A stretch of DNA of 64,000 nucleotides, from assembly GCA_052180195.1 (NCBI GenBank), contig CP197469.1; one strand, 5' to 3'. The DNA comes from Gottfriedia sp002574545 (GTDB lineage Bacteria; Bacillota; Bacilli; Bacillales; Bacillaceae_G). The notes beneath the pieces are model-generated. The model did not search any database. It saw only the letters and a program-made list of their open reading frames with translations, and was not told the origin of the DNA. Position numbers and translations under genes: made by a program. Positions 1 through 7,663 of this stretch are shown piece after piece. Every line of letters begins with the position of its first letter. The stretch's first letter is position 1.

Positions 1-603
1 TATCATCGAACAAATGAAGTAAACAACTGACGTTAACTCTTCTCGAACAAAATTTGATACAATTTTAGCAACTAAACGTGAAAGGAAAATAACAAATGTA
101 TTAATTATCCCTTGTAATAATGTTGTGGTAACCATATCACCATTTTTTATATGAGCAATTTCGTGAGCAATAACTCCACTAATTGCGTTACGATCCATTG
201 ATTGTAACATCCCACTTGAAACCGCAACTAATGAACGATTTTTGCTTGGTCCAGTAGCAAATGCGTTAACTTCTGCAGAATGATAAATACCTACTTGTGG
301 CATCCTTTTTAACCCTGCAATTCTTGCTAAACGGTAAGTTTCTTCTAATATAAACAATTCATGTTCACTTTGTGGAGAACGTTCATCAATTAATTGAACA
401 TTCATTAACCATTTTGCCATCATACGAGATATTAATAAAGAGATGATCGCACCGCTAAAACCTGCAATTAAACTAAAGGCAATTAGAAACAGGTATTCAC
501 CACTAATTAGATAACTTTGAATACCAAATAATGATGTAATAATAGTAATTGTAATACCTACTAAAATATTAATAAAAATAAATAAAGAAATACGTTTAAA
601 CAA
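1..603 (-). CDS. htpX: HtpX family membrane zinc metalloprotease, partial
   Basis: This is the N-terminal 201 residues of an M48B (HtpX) integral membrane metalloprotease; the gene runs off the left edge of the window (the family is about 290 residues). HtpX degrades misfolded membrane proteins. Translation from a TTG at 603 behind a GAGGGGGGA site gives MFKRISLFIFINILVG, the usual HtpX start. Two N-terminal hydrophobic segments (about 5-28 and 36-58) precede the catalytic part. The zinc motif HEIAH is at residues 147-151, followed by IKNGD, as in the family. It is the last gene of a minus-strand run that begins with a Mn-type riboswitch, so it may share that leader with the two small ORFs upstream. 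Confidence 0.95.
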   Translation of the reverse strand, partial: MFKRISLFIFINILVGITITIITSLFGIQSYLISGEYLFLIAFSLIAGFSGAIISLLISRMMAKWLMNVQLIDERSPQSEHELFILEETYRLARIAGLKRMPQVGIYHSAEVNAFATGPSKNRSLVAVSSGMLQSMDRNAISGVIAHEIAHIKNGDMVTTTLLQGIINTFVIFLSRLVAKIVSNFVREELTSVVYFICSMI

Positions 604-692
604 AAAAATCCCCCCTCGTTTTTACTGTCCTAATTGTTTAATTTGATTAATGATACCAGCTATTTCCTGAAAGATTGCCTACATTCTATTTG

Positions 693-827
693 TCATTTAG
701 AAGATTGTGAATACTTGTCTTCAATTTTCTTCTCAATTTTCTCCATTTCCTTCTCATTACTCATTAGTTCCTTTTTGTTTTCCAACACCAACTGTTTAAA
801 TGACAGTTTAATCGTTTTTCTCATCAT
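693..827 (-). CDS. FbpB-like small basic protein
   Basis: This 44-residue ORF reads MMRKTIKLSFKQLVLENKKE, then a lysine/glutamate-rich helix ending EDKYSQSSK. The pattern of a basic N-terminus, SFKQLVxENKKEL, and a charged helix resembles the Fur-regulated basic protein B (FbpB) family of bacilli, whose members are about 45-60 residues and are linked to the iron-sparing response. The Shine-Dalgarno AAGAAGGTGATC is nearly a perfect match to 16S rRNA. Either of two adjacent ATGs (827 or 824) could be the start. It lies about 90 bp upstream of htpX and 36 bp downstream of a second small basic ORF. No Fur box was seen here; the upstream leader looks Mn-responsive instead. The family assignment rests on motif recall. 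Confidence 0.7.
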   Translation of the reverse strand: MMRKTIKLSFKQLVLENKKELMSNEKEMEKIEKKIEDKYSQSSK

Positions 828-863
828 CGATCACCTTCTTTTAATAAATTTTTTATAAGGTAT

Positions 864-932
864 CTAAAACCTCTTTTTTCCTTTTCTCTTTCTAAGTTCA
901 TTCATGATGATAGAGATCAGTTTTTTTGCCAT
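864..932 (-). CDS. possible small basic peptide
   Basis: This 22-residue ORF reads MAKKLISIIMNELRKRKGKK plus RF. It is strongly basic and amphipathic. An in-frame TTG at 950 would add six residues. It lies between the riboswitch/terminator and the FbpB-like ORF on the same strand, with a weak AAAAGG site. An even shorter ORF (MSKLSKY, from 986) behind a GGGAG site precedes it. The open frame continues upstream of the TTG without a start codon, so this could be the tail of a decayed gene. Function unknown. Confidence 0.35.
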   Translation of the reverse strand: MAKKLISIIMNELRKRKGKKRF

Positions 933-1069
933 TTTTATTCCTTTTATCAATACAGTGCTTTTTAGTATTTTGAAAGTTTAGACATGGTCGTGCTCCCTTC
1001 TGTTACCGACTTTCCTGAAACTTTGGAATCCTCCTTTGGAAAAAAAACGAATAATTTTTTTCGAAAATG

Positions 1070-1107
1070 AAAAAACACCTTTACCAATTAGCCGGTAAAG
1101 GTGTTAA
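1070..1107 (-). terminator. Rho-independent terminator of the riboswitch leader
   Basis: Read on the minus strand, AACACCTTTACC and GGTAAAGGTGTT form a 12-bp stem with a short loop (about 1105-1075), followed by a run of T. It lies directly downstream of the Mn-type riboswitch and upstream of the small basic ORFs and htpX, so it is the likely expression platform or a second attenuator. Confidence 0.8.
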
Positions 1108-1111
1108 ACAT

Positions 1112-1226
1112 AAAAGACCTTTACCAACTACATTGGCAAAGGTCTCGCTTACAATCGCAATTGCCAGCAAAGCCGAGGATTTAAATCCCGTAATGACGAC
1201 TTTGCTGTATTAGCTACTCCCCTTTG
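1112..1226 (-). ncRNA. yybP-ykoY (manganese) riboswitch
   Basis: The minus strand contains the hallmark blocks of the yybP-ykoY motif in order. AAAGGGGAGTAGC lies at 1225-1213, CAAAGTCGTCA at about 1206-1196, and CGGCTTTGCTGGCAATTGCG at about 1175-1156. AGCGAGACCTTT closes the motif at about 1148-1137. The 5' AAAGG can pair with the 3' CCTTT (P1). The same 3' strand also pairs with a downstream GGTAAAGGTC, giving the mutually exclusive hairpin expected of a transcriptional switch. This class binds Mn2+ and usually turns on Mn exporters. Here the genes behind it are small basic ORFs and htpX. Confidence 0.85.
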
Positions 1227-1450
1227 GAGAAAACACGTTTCATTTAATTGAACTCATCTTAACCCGGAACAGTCTGATACGTCAAGCAAAAACTCTAAAT
1301 AGAAAAATAGGTAACTAGTATTAACAGACATTGATTTCAAGAGTTATTGTCAATGTTAACCGTAATAAAAAGTCAATTTCATTAATGTAAAAGTTTAGTT
1401 ATTTCATTGATCTCTATTTCAGTATGTGACCCGATTGTTGAATATCACCT

Positions 1451-1500
1451 TTATGCAACTACCATGGGAGTACGATATAAACTTCCATTCAATGTTGTGA
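1451..1500. repeat. palindromic intergenic repeat R2, copy 1
   Basis: The block has a core ACTACCATGGGAGTACGATA followed by TAAACTTCCATTCAATGTTG. Two other copies, in the opposite orientation, lie at 3091-3143 and 7580-7630. The ends are complementary, so each copy can fold into one long hairpin. Confidence 0.65.
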
Positions 1501-1516
1501 ATACAAGGATTCATGG

Positions 1517-1612
1517 ATGGCTAACGCATGCGTAAGTTGGACAATATAAGTTGCTACGGCAGCTTATTTTTTTTGAAGTAAATGGTAGTAAAGCTGAATA
1601 AGATTATAGTGT
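1517..1612 (+). repeat. intergenic A-B-C module, copy at 1.5 kb
   Basis: The A palindrome (CTAACGCATGCGTAAGTTGG) is followed by a B hairpin (AAGTTGCTACGGCAGCTTA plus a T run) and a C tail (AAATGGTAGTAAAGCTGAAT, then AAG). This layout recurs at many places between 1.5 and 20.6 kb. The B hairpin would act as a terminator on the + strand. Confidence 0.8.
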
Positions 1613-1648
1613 TGGTAATGTGAATCAAACCATTTACGGGGGGATTTT

Positions 1649-1831
1649 ATGGGAGATGGGTTTGTTTTAATATCGTTTATTATGTTATGCGCTGTTGCTT
1701 TTTTTACTTGGGCAATAATAAGTATCAATAACAAACTTAGACTCTTAATAAAAATTAATCTAAAACAAAATGACACTCATTTTAATGATAAATATATAGA
1801 AGAAGAAATAGAAAAGTACAGAGATAAATAA
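1649..1831 (+). CDS. small single-pass membrane protein
   Basis: This 60-residue ORF is preceded by GGGGGGA six bases before the ATG. Residues 5-28 (VLISFIMLCAVAFFTWAIIS) form one transmembrane helix, followed by a basic linker and an acidic, lysine-rich tail ending EKYRDK. It stands alone between a module copy and another small membrane ORF. I do not recognise a family. The good ribosome site and clear membrane topology argue for a real gene. Confidence 0.6.
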   Translation: MGDGFVLISFIMLCAVAFFTWAIISINNKLRLLIKINLKQNDTHFNDKYIEEEIEKYRDK

Positions 1832-1910
1832 AGATTTATGTAAAAAAGTGGGATTCGCAGTAAATATAGAGAATTTAATTTCAAAGAGAATGAAAAAATT
1901 GGAGTAAAAT

Positions 1911-2096
1911 ATGTTACCAAGTAAATCTTTATTTATAAATTTTTTACTGAGTATTTCATTTGTAATCTCCTTTTTAGTGATAGCATTTATAATGAATGAA
2001 ACTTTAAGAATTTCAAATTTTACCGTTGCTTTAGGAGGAGGAGTTGCACTTTTTCTCTATGGTATATTTAAAAAGAACACCTCCTCTAAGAAATAG
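1911..2096 (+). CDS. small two-helix membrane protein
   Basis: This 61-residue ORF starts at an ATG seven bases after TGGAGT. It has two hydrophobic segments (about 8-28 and 36-53) and a lysine-rich C-terminus (KKNTSSKK), suggesting a hairpin membrane protein with cytoplasmic ends. It is on the same strand as the preceding small membrane gene but 80 bp away. Family not recognised. The gap to 2428 is AT-rich; I see nothing supportable in it. Confidence 0.55.
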   Translation: MLPSKSLFINFLLSISFVISFLVIAFIMNETLRISNFTVALGGGVALFLYGIFKKNTSSKK

Positions 2097-2427
2097 GAAG
2101 ATATGGAAAAATACATACTTATCTAAAGCAATGCATTAGTAGGAAGTTCAAAGATATTAACTCCAGTAGTGGTTACATATACAAATTAGTAAATTTATCA
2201 TGTTATTAGAATGAATTAAAATTCCCCCAAGTTTTTTGTTTGATGTCACATTAAATTTAGCTAGAATGTAGCTTGTTCTATATATTTTTAAGACTTTCGA
2301 CATAATAAACATTCAATATTTAGTTAATTTTGCAAGTATCCAAGCAAAAAAACCCCCAATTTACTGAAAATTTCCGAAGAATTAAAATATGAATATCGAG
2401 TGTAATGATTAAGACTGGAGGTTTTAT

Positions 2428-2802
2428 ATGAAGAAAATTTTCATTTTATTAAGTTGTACGCTAATTTTATTCGGATGTTCAATGAATACGAAAACAGAAA
2501 GTAAAAATCCTCAAACTGTTGCGGTTATTGGGATAACAAGTATCGATACGGTTATTCGTACGGCAGATACAGACCGTGATTTAATTGAGGAAATTGAAAA
2601 AGGATTCAAAGCAAAAAAATTGCAATCTGGTCAGATCGAAGCGCAAGCGTCTAACTTAACATTATGGTTTATCAATGATGTAGGGAAGAAAGAGGAATTT
2701 ACTGTAAATTATTATCAAAGTTTGGTATCAGGCAACAGTGGAAAAGTATACAAACTTGATGCAAAGACAATCCAATTACTTCAAGAACAATTTATGAATT
2801 AG
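2428..2802 (+). CDS. hypothetical lipoprotein
   Basis: This 124-residue exported protein has a signal peptide and a lipobox (LILFGC, Cys at about residue 17), so it should be acylated and anchored to the outer membrane face. The start ATG is well placed behind CTGGAGG. The mature part is about 107 residues, with a run TLWFINDVGKKEEFTVNYYQ that looks like beta strands. No domain recognised. It is monocistronic. Confidence 0.75.
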   Translation: MKKIFILLSCTLILFGCSMNTKTESKNPQTVAVIGITSIDTVIRTADTDRDLIEEIEKGFKAKKLQSGQIEAQASNLTLWFINDVGKKEEFTVNYYQSLVSGNSGKVYKLDAKTIQLLQEQFMN

Positions 2803-2843
2803 AAAAAACAGAATCATCTATGAAAAAAGTAATTCGAGATACT

Positions 2844-2921
2844 TTAAGAGCAACACAGCACAGCATCACTTGCAGCATCCTCAGGAATGTAGATTTTATT
2901 ATTTTTAACTGTATAAGGAAT
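2844..2921 (-). pseudogene. C-terminal fragment of a lipoprotein paralogue
   Basis: The minus strand encodes IPYTVKNNKIYIPEDAASDA followed by VLCCS and a stop. This is nearly identical to the last 25 residues of the lipoprotein at 7664-7882. Nucleotide similarity stops abruptly at 2921, so only the 3' end of a former copy remains. A + strand ORF across this region (2820-3032) is an artefact of the repeat. Confidence 0.8.
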
Positions 2922-3090
2922 CCAAATTCAATTATCTTTCACTATTGTAAGGTGCTTTTTTTTCAATTTTATTACATAGCATATATATTATTGTTAAGAA
3001 TTTTTACTTTAAACCTTCTTAACCTTTATTAGCACTAAATCTTACTTATTCAACAAAAGTATGAATTAGTGATCCATGAATCCATAGAAT

Positions 3091-3172
3091 CACAACAGTG
3101 AATGGAAGTTTATATCGTTCTCCTATGATAGTTGAATAAGGAATATGCTGCTTTGCAATCCTTTTTATTTTC
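3091..3172 (+). repeat. palindromic repeat R2, copy 2, with B-like hairpin
   Basis: GTGAATGGAAGTTTATATCG and the following TTCTCCTATGATAGTTGAAT match the 1.45 kb copy in reverse orientation. The block is followed by a GGA...TCC hairpin with a T run that resembles the B part of the A-B-C modules, so R2 may be an alternative A segment. Confidence 0.6.
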
Positions 3173-3277
3173 CTAACGGATTTTTATCTATAAAAAACCA
3201 ACGTAATTTTTGAATTGATTTTATGGTTCTTAATGAGGTGATTTTTATTAAATCCCGATTATTAGGAGGAAGGCAGA

Positions 3278-3958
3278 GTGTCAAATGAAATTAAGAGTTA
3301 CATTGACGATCAAATGGTAAAAATTCCAAGGGGAGATATAGAATTAAGAGACGATAGAACAAAAAGTAAATGGAAAACTGAAATAAGACCATTTCTTCTT
3401 GCCCAGTATCCTGTAACTAAAGGTATATACAATACTATAACAAATAGATCACTTAATACTTTTGACAGTGATCTAAAACCAGTTGTGAATATTACTTGGA
3501 ATGACGCAATTTCTTTTTGTAATCTACTTTCACAGAAAGCAGGACTGCAAGAGTGTTATTCAATAAGTTATGATGGCGAAAGCATATTTTGTGATTGGGA
3601 ATCAGATGGCTATAGACTTCCTACAGAGGCAGAGTGGCAATATGCGTGTAAAGCAGGGACTACTGGTTATAGATACGGTGAACTTGATAAAATTGCCTGG
3701 TATAATGAAAATTCTGGAGATAAAATCCATGAAGTAGGAAAAAAGGAACCAAATGCATGGGGTCTGTATGATATGTTAGGAAATGTTTGGGAGTGGTGTT
3801 GGGATTTATATGATGAACAAGTCTATGGGTCCTACCGAATTTTTCGAGGTGGAAGCTGGGCAGAGGAAGCTAGAGGTTGTGGAGCTTCATGTCGTCGTCG
3901 TAGCCATCCGTCATTTTGCATAGACGACCTTGGATTCCGCCTTGCCAGGTCTTTTTAA
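3278..3958 (+). CDS. SUMF1/formylglycine-generating-enzyme-fold protein
   Basis: This 226-residue protein has the SUMF1 (FGE-sulfatase) fold. Recognisable blocks are PVTKGIYN (about 47-54), YRLPTEAEWQYACKAG (about 111-126), NAWGLYDMLGNVWEWCWD (about 157-175), RIFRGGSW (about 188-195) and GFRLA near the end. True aerobic formylglycine-generating enzymes carry a cysteine just after GGSW and a second about five residues on. Here the sequence after GGSW is AEEARGCGASC, so the first active-site cysteine is not in place. The protein is therefore better described as an FGE-fold protein of unknown substrate. The GTG start sits eight bases after AGGAGG. No sulfatase gene is nearby. Confidence 0.85.
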   Translation: MSNEIKSYIDDQMVKIPRGDIELRDDRTKSKWKTEIRPFLLAQYPVTKGIYNTITNRSLNTFDSDLKPVVNITWNDAISFCNLLSQKAGLQECYSISYDGESIFCDWESDGYRLPTEAEWQYACKAGTTGYRYGELDKIAWYNENSGDKIHEVGKKEPNAWGLYDMLGNVWEWCWDLYDEQVYGSYRIFRGGSWAEEARGCGASCRRRSHPSFCIDDLGFRLARSF

Positions 3959-4209
3959 TTTCTTAAACGGATGTGGCAGTTATTAGTCAATGCTTAAACA
4001 TCCATATTCAACGAAGGCTGGGTTAATTTAATTAAGTACTAAAAATGTTATTGTAGTAAATGAAGTAGTACAAAAAAGGATAGAAAATGAAGAAATTAAT
4101 TCTTCTTTCCTATTCTTCTTTTTTGCCTAAAATGTAAGTCATTAAACATTAAATAAAAACACTTCTATATAAATGGTTTTATTAATCACTTGACTTTGAA
4201 TTTTAAAAA

Positions 4210-4494
4210 TTAATCTTCATTATTTTCACTTCTAAAAGACTTTATGGCAGTTTTTAAAGAAGAATAAGAACCGATAGCAGCATAGCCGTAAAACCAACCC
4301 ATAAAAATACCAGCGAAAAGATGATGTCGATGGCTTATAAAAACTGAAATACATAATGCCAATACTAATGCTATTATCGGTACATACTTTCTTTTAATTT
4401 TTAAAAATATTTTTAATAGTTGAGTTAACAACATTACAATTGGAACTGCAAATATAGCGTCCCAAAAATTAGTTTGAATAGTAGGGAAATCCAT
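4210..4494 (-). CDS. small holin-like membrane protein
   Basis: This 94-residue protein has three hydrophobic stretches (about 14-31, 38-55 and 61-78). Between the second and third lies SHRHHLFAGIFMGWFYGYAA, followed by a hydrophilic SFRSENNED tail. Size and topology resemble small phage-type holins and related bacillar membrane proteins, but no lysis enzyme is adjacent, so that role is only a possibility. The start ATG is behind AAGGTG. It is divergent from the broken gene on its right. Confidence 0.6.
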   Translation of the reverse strand: MDFPTIQTNFWDAIFAVPIVMLLTQLLKIFLKIKRKYVPIIALVLALCISVFISHRHHLFAGIFMGWFYGYAAIGSYSSLKTAIKSFRSENNED

Positions 4495-4540
4495 TCTGAC
4501 AACACCTTTTTATCTTATTATCTACACTCTGATCTATATA

Positions 4541-5247
4541 ATATTCAATAGAAAAAAGCTAGTTATAAAATGGTATTGGATAGATGAAGGAATGGCTAGT
4601 TCATTTGCACAGAATCTTGCTCCTATCCCGCTCGATGAACTTTCAGAAAATTATAAGACGCAACCGTTAATGAACATAAAACCAGAAAAAACAGGTGCAT
4701 ATAAACCTAGTACCTATTTATTGATGATGTTTGCAGTTGAATATCTCATTCATCATTATGATGAAAAAATTGTTAGCAATCTTGTCGATCAAACGAAAAA
4801 AACAGAGGACTTTTCAAAAGCCTTTATGAACTAACCTCACTTAATTTAAAGATATATCATACAAAATTTAATGATAATATTGAAAAAATAAAGGAATTCG
4901 AACAACTCTTAGCAGACAAAAAAGAACAAGAAGCAGAAATACAGATGCGTCTTTATCTAGATAAACGAGGAGATTATTTTGTAAATGCTTCGTTACTATT
5001 TAGTTTACTAGGGAATTTATACATGTCTCAAGGAAGGTATAGTGAATCCTTGAATATAATGGAAAAGGTATTGCAATTCCAAGACGTCCCACAAGTTTAT
5101 AAGGTTCTTTCAAAAGTAGCAATGCACGTTGATCATAAAAAGGCAGTTGAGTATGCCGAGGAATCAGTTGAGTCAGCAAAAAGGAATAATTGGAATGTAG
5201 AAATTTTTAAGGCTTATTTGAAGAAAGTAATTGATCGTTCTTATTGA
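4541..5247 (+). pseudogene. truncated, frameshifted gluzincin-type peptidase gene
   Basis: The frame that opens at 4541 reads KWYWIDEGMASSFAQNLAPI. WxxEGMA is the third zinc-ligand region of peptidase-MA-like gluzincins. The upstream HExxH part is absent, so the 5' end is gone. At the seven-A run near 4796-4802 the frame ends within ten codons. The -1 frame continues openly for about 145 codons (NRGLFKSLYELTSLNLKIYH onward), ending in a TPR-like helical tail (NASLLFSLLGNLYMSQGRYS). The two pieces, 4592-4834 and 4945-5247, are therefore one decayed gene. A homopolymer sequencing error could explain the frameshift but not the missing 5' end. Confidence 0.7.
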
Positions 5248-5331
5248 ACTACCTCATGCAATAGTTGCATAGCCATAGACTACTTAGTTAGTCTATTTTT
5301 GTTTTGTTTACTGGTGGTAAGTTCATAAAAG
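5243..5331 (+). repeat. intergenic A-B-C module, copy at 5.25 kb
   Basis: It begins at the stop codon of the broken peptidase gene: TTGAACTACCTCATGCAATA (A), a hairpin AGACTACTTAGTTAGTCT with a T run (B), then TACTGGTGGTAAGTTCATAA (C). It is a diverged copy. Confidence 0.7.
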
Positions 5332-5398
5332 TAGAAGGACTATCGAAGAATTTAATTTAATATATATATTTAATTCTTAAAAATATGAGGTGGACTAA

Positions 5399-5920
5399 GT
5401 GAATATTAGAAAGGCTAATCTAAAAGATGCAAAAGGTATAGCTAAGGTACACGTTGATAGTTGGAGAACTACTTATAGAAATATACTACCAGATAATTTT
5501 TTGCAAAGTTTATCATATGATCAAAGAACTGAATCTTGGAAGCAGAATTTTTCTGATGAAAGTAATTATATTTACGTAGCAGAAAATAACGATGGAGATA
5601 TTATTGGATTTGGAACTTGTGGTAAAAGAGAAACAAATAAAGTCAACAATTCTGGAGATTTAACGTCTATTTATCTACTTGAAGAATTTCAAGGAAAAGG
5701 CATTGGTAAAGAATTAATGAAACAACTTTTTTTACAATTTGAAAAGCTGGATTTTAATAAGGTGTTTGTCGAAGTATTAGAAGACAATAAAACTCGTTTT
5801 TTTTATGAGTATTATGGTGCTGAATTATTAAAAACAGAAAAGATAAAGATTGCAGGTGTTGTATTAAATCTCCTTACTTATGAATGGAATGACATAAAAG
5901 GTGTTGTTTATAAAATTTGA
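5399..5920 (+). CDS. GNAT family N-acetyltransferase
   Basis: This 173-residue protein is a single GNAT domain, which transfers an acetyl group from acetyl-CoA to an amine. It starts MNIRKANLKDAKGIAKVHVD (the beta1-alpha1 of the fold). Motif A, SIYLLEEFQGKGIGKELM (about residues 91-108), contains the Q-G-K-G-I-G pyrophosphate loop. FFYEYYGAELLKTEKI near 130-150 matches motif B (YxxxGA). The substrate is not predictable. The GTG start is five bases after GAGGTGG. It is a one-gene unit with an A-B-C module on each side. Confidence 0.9.
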   Translation: MNIRKANLKDAKGIAKVHVDSWRTTYRNILPDNFLQSLSYDQRTESWKQNFSDESNYIYVAENNDGDIIGFGTCGKRETNKVNNSGDLTSIYLLEEFQGKGIGKELMKQLFLQFEKLDFNKVFVEVLEDNKTRFFYEYYGAELLKTEKIKIAGVVLNLLTYEWNDIKGVVYKI

Positions 5921-5933
5921 AGAAAAATTTTCT

Positions 5934-6023
5934 AATAGAACTAACGATAGCATTAGTTGAACAACAAGATCGGCTGTTTAGTTGATTTTCTTATTCAACA
6001 AAATGGGAGGATAGTTCAATAAG
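5934..6023 (+). repeat. intergenic A-B-C module, copy at 5.95 kb
   Basis: GAACTAACGATAGCATTAGT (A) is followed by GATCGGCTGTTTAGTTGATT (B) and CAAAATGGGAGGATAGTTCA (C). It contains CTGTTTAGTTGA, an exact complement of the right guide of the IS110 bridge-like RNA at 15.15 kb. Confidence 0.8.
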
Positions 6024-6105
6024 AATTTTATTAAGAAGTTTAAGGGAAAGGAAAATAATGGGTTTATATAGAAACTCCTATATATGATTAAATAGAGGAT
6101 TTTTT

Positions 6106-6732
6106 ATGTCTGAATTCAAAAGCATTAATGTTGAAAATATAAATATTGTTGATAAAGATGGAACAGTAAGAATGAGAATTTTTAATAATGATAACATTCC
6201 ACCTGAAATTATGGATGGAAAAGATTTTCTTCCAGGTCATAGGCAGAAAGATCCTATTGCTGGATTAATGTTTTATAACAGAGAAGGTGATGAGTGTGGA
6301 GGACTTATATATGGAAGTAAAAAAGATGAAATGGGAAACTATGAATCCTACGCATAATTAACCTTTGATCAGTATAAACAAGATCAAGTCGTACAAATGC
6401 ATAATATTGATGAGAATGGGCAAAGAAATTATGGGATTTCAATATATGATAGACCTAATACACCTTTACCAGACCTTGTAGAAAAAACACATAAAATACA
6501 AAACTCTGAATTAACTGATGAGGAAATTGATAAAGAGTTAGAAAATATTTGGGAAGGAAATACACCTCGCGCCTTTATGGGTAAAAATTTGAAAGGAGAA
6601 GTAACAGTTCAACTATCAGATAGTAAAGGAAAAACTAGAATCAGAATGGTAGTAGATGAAAATGATATTCCCCGTATGGAATTTTTAGATGGAGAAGGTA
6701 ACGTTACATTTAAAATTCCACCTGAAGTGTAA
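6106..6732 (+). pseudogene. hypothetical gene interrupted by an in-frame stop codon
   Basis: The 83-residue ORF (6106-6357) and the 111-residue ORF (6397-6732) are in the same frame, separated only by TAA at 6355-6357. Reading through gives ...GNYESYA*LTFDQYKQDQVV..., one protein of about 208 residues. Both halves contain the same type of element: INIVDKDGTVRMRIFNNDN near the start and SDSKGKTRIRMVVDENDIPR near the end. This suggests an internal repeat. The gene has a clear ATG behind AGAGGATTTTTT. I know no function. A single substitution (for example TCA to TAA) explains the break; readthrough cannot be excluded. Confidence 0.75.
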
Positions 6733-6881
6733 ATTTATCTTTTATTATCCAATTCCTTATGCAACTTACGACAACAAAATGACAGTTTAGTTCATAAGAC
6801 TAATTAAGTTAATCATGGTATTATATTTATAATAATAAAATGTAATAATTTACCAAAATTTAAATTAAGGGTGGTATTTGA

Positions 6882-7115
6882 ATGAAAAAGAAAACTTTCT
6901 GGATTCCTGTAATTTTATTTATTGTTACAACTTTTACATTATACTTATGTGGTTATTTGTTTAACATCGAATATTTAAAATGGTTCAATTTTGAGGTAAC
7001 CTCAAATGGCGGATTTACCTTTGATGGTTCATTGAATCCAATTATCTTTGGTTTTGTTATCGGATTCGTTGCGGAAAGGATATATAAAAGTAGGAATAAA
7101 AACCGCACAGCTTAA
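6882..7115 (+). CDS. small two-helix membrane protein
   Basis: This 77-residue ORF starts at an ATG seven bases after AGGGTGG. Hydrophobic segments at about 6-26 and 52-65 flank a short exported loop (EYLKWFNFEVTSNGGFTFDG), and the C-terminus is basic. Family not recognised. It is followed directly by a hairpin terminator. Confidence 0.6.
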   Translation: MKKKTFWIPVILFIVTTFTLYLCGYLFNIEYLKWFNFEVTSNGGFTFDGSLNPIIFGFVIGFVAERIYKSRNKNRTA

Positions 7116-7157
7116 ACTCACATTTTAGTTAAGTTTACTGTGTGTGGTTTATTTTAA
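7099..7157 (+). terminator. hairpin after the 77-residue membrane gene
   Basis: AAACCGCACAG at the gene end pairs with CTGTGTGTGGTTT at about 7138-7150, with an inner CTTAAACT/AGTTAAG stem, followed by an AT-rich stretch. Confidence 0.55.
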
Positions 7158-7229
7158 TTTAGTGACTTATAAATTAAAATGTTTTTTAAACTAAAATAGA
7201 TTTTCTCATTAGATAATTTAAAAAAACTC

Positions 7230-7310
7230 TTATTCAACTAGCGTATGCTTTAGTTGAAGATCACGAGTTGCTTGCAGCTCGTTTTTTTATTGATGTAAAG
7301 TTCAATAAGA
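7230..7310 (+). repeat. intergenic A-B-C module, copy at 7.25 kb
   Basis: TTCAACTAGCGTATGCTTTA (A), then ACGAGTTGCTTGCAGCTCGT with a seven-T run (B, a good terminator), then GTAAAGTTCAATAAG (shortened C). Confidence 0.8.
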
Positions 7311-7357
7311 AATATTGTTAAGCTTGGATAAAATACATTAAAATTAGGTGGATAAAT

Positions 7358-7567
7358 ATGGCTATTATTTTTCCTGCTGTATGGCTTGGTATAACTTTAC
7401 CTATCCTTTTATCTCTAGTTTTCGGATTACTCGAACCTATTGTTACGGGTGATAGTACTGGAATAAGTATGATAATCATTGCATTACTAATTACAGTATT
7501 GGACGGTTATATAGGAATAAAAATATTTAACAAATTTCAACTTTGGTACGAAAATCGAAAAAGATAG
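7358..7567 (+). CDS. small two-helix membrane protein
   Basis: This 69-residue ORF starts at an ATG behind AGGTGG. It has two long hydrophobic helices (about 3-26 and 36-56) and a basic tail (NRKR). It lies between a module and an R2 repeat as a single-gene unit. Family not recognised. Confidence 0.6.
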   Translation: MAIIFPAVWLGITLPILLSLVFGLLEPIVTGDSTGISMIIIALLITVLDGYIGIKIFNKFQLWYENRKR

Positions 7568-7579
7568 TGGAAGAAAATC

Positions 7580-7630
7580 TAATTCAATTACCATGGAAGT
7601 TTATATCGTACTCCCATGGTAGTTATATAA
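7580..7630. repeat. palindromic repeat R2, copy 3
   Basis: ACCATGGAAGTTTATATCGT is followed by ACTCCCATGGTAGTT. ACCATGG at one end pairs with CCATGGT at the other, making one long hairpin. It matches the copies at 1.45 and 3.1 kb and sits between two convergent genes. Confidence 0.65.
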
Positions 7631-7663
7631 GTGGCTCTTTTTCTGTAACTATTGCATGATACC

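Noticed and set aside
634..858. + strand ORF of 74 codons
   Set aside because: The opposite strand carries the FbpB-like ORF with a near-perfect ribosome site; the + strand reading lacks one.
2820..3032. + strand ORF of 70 codons
   Set aside because: It runs antisense through the lipoprotein 3' fragment, with no ribosome site and no protein-like composition.
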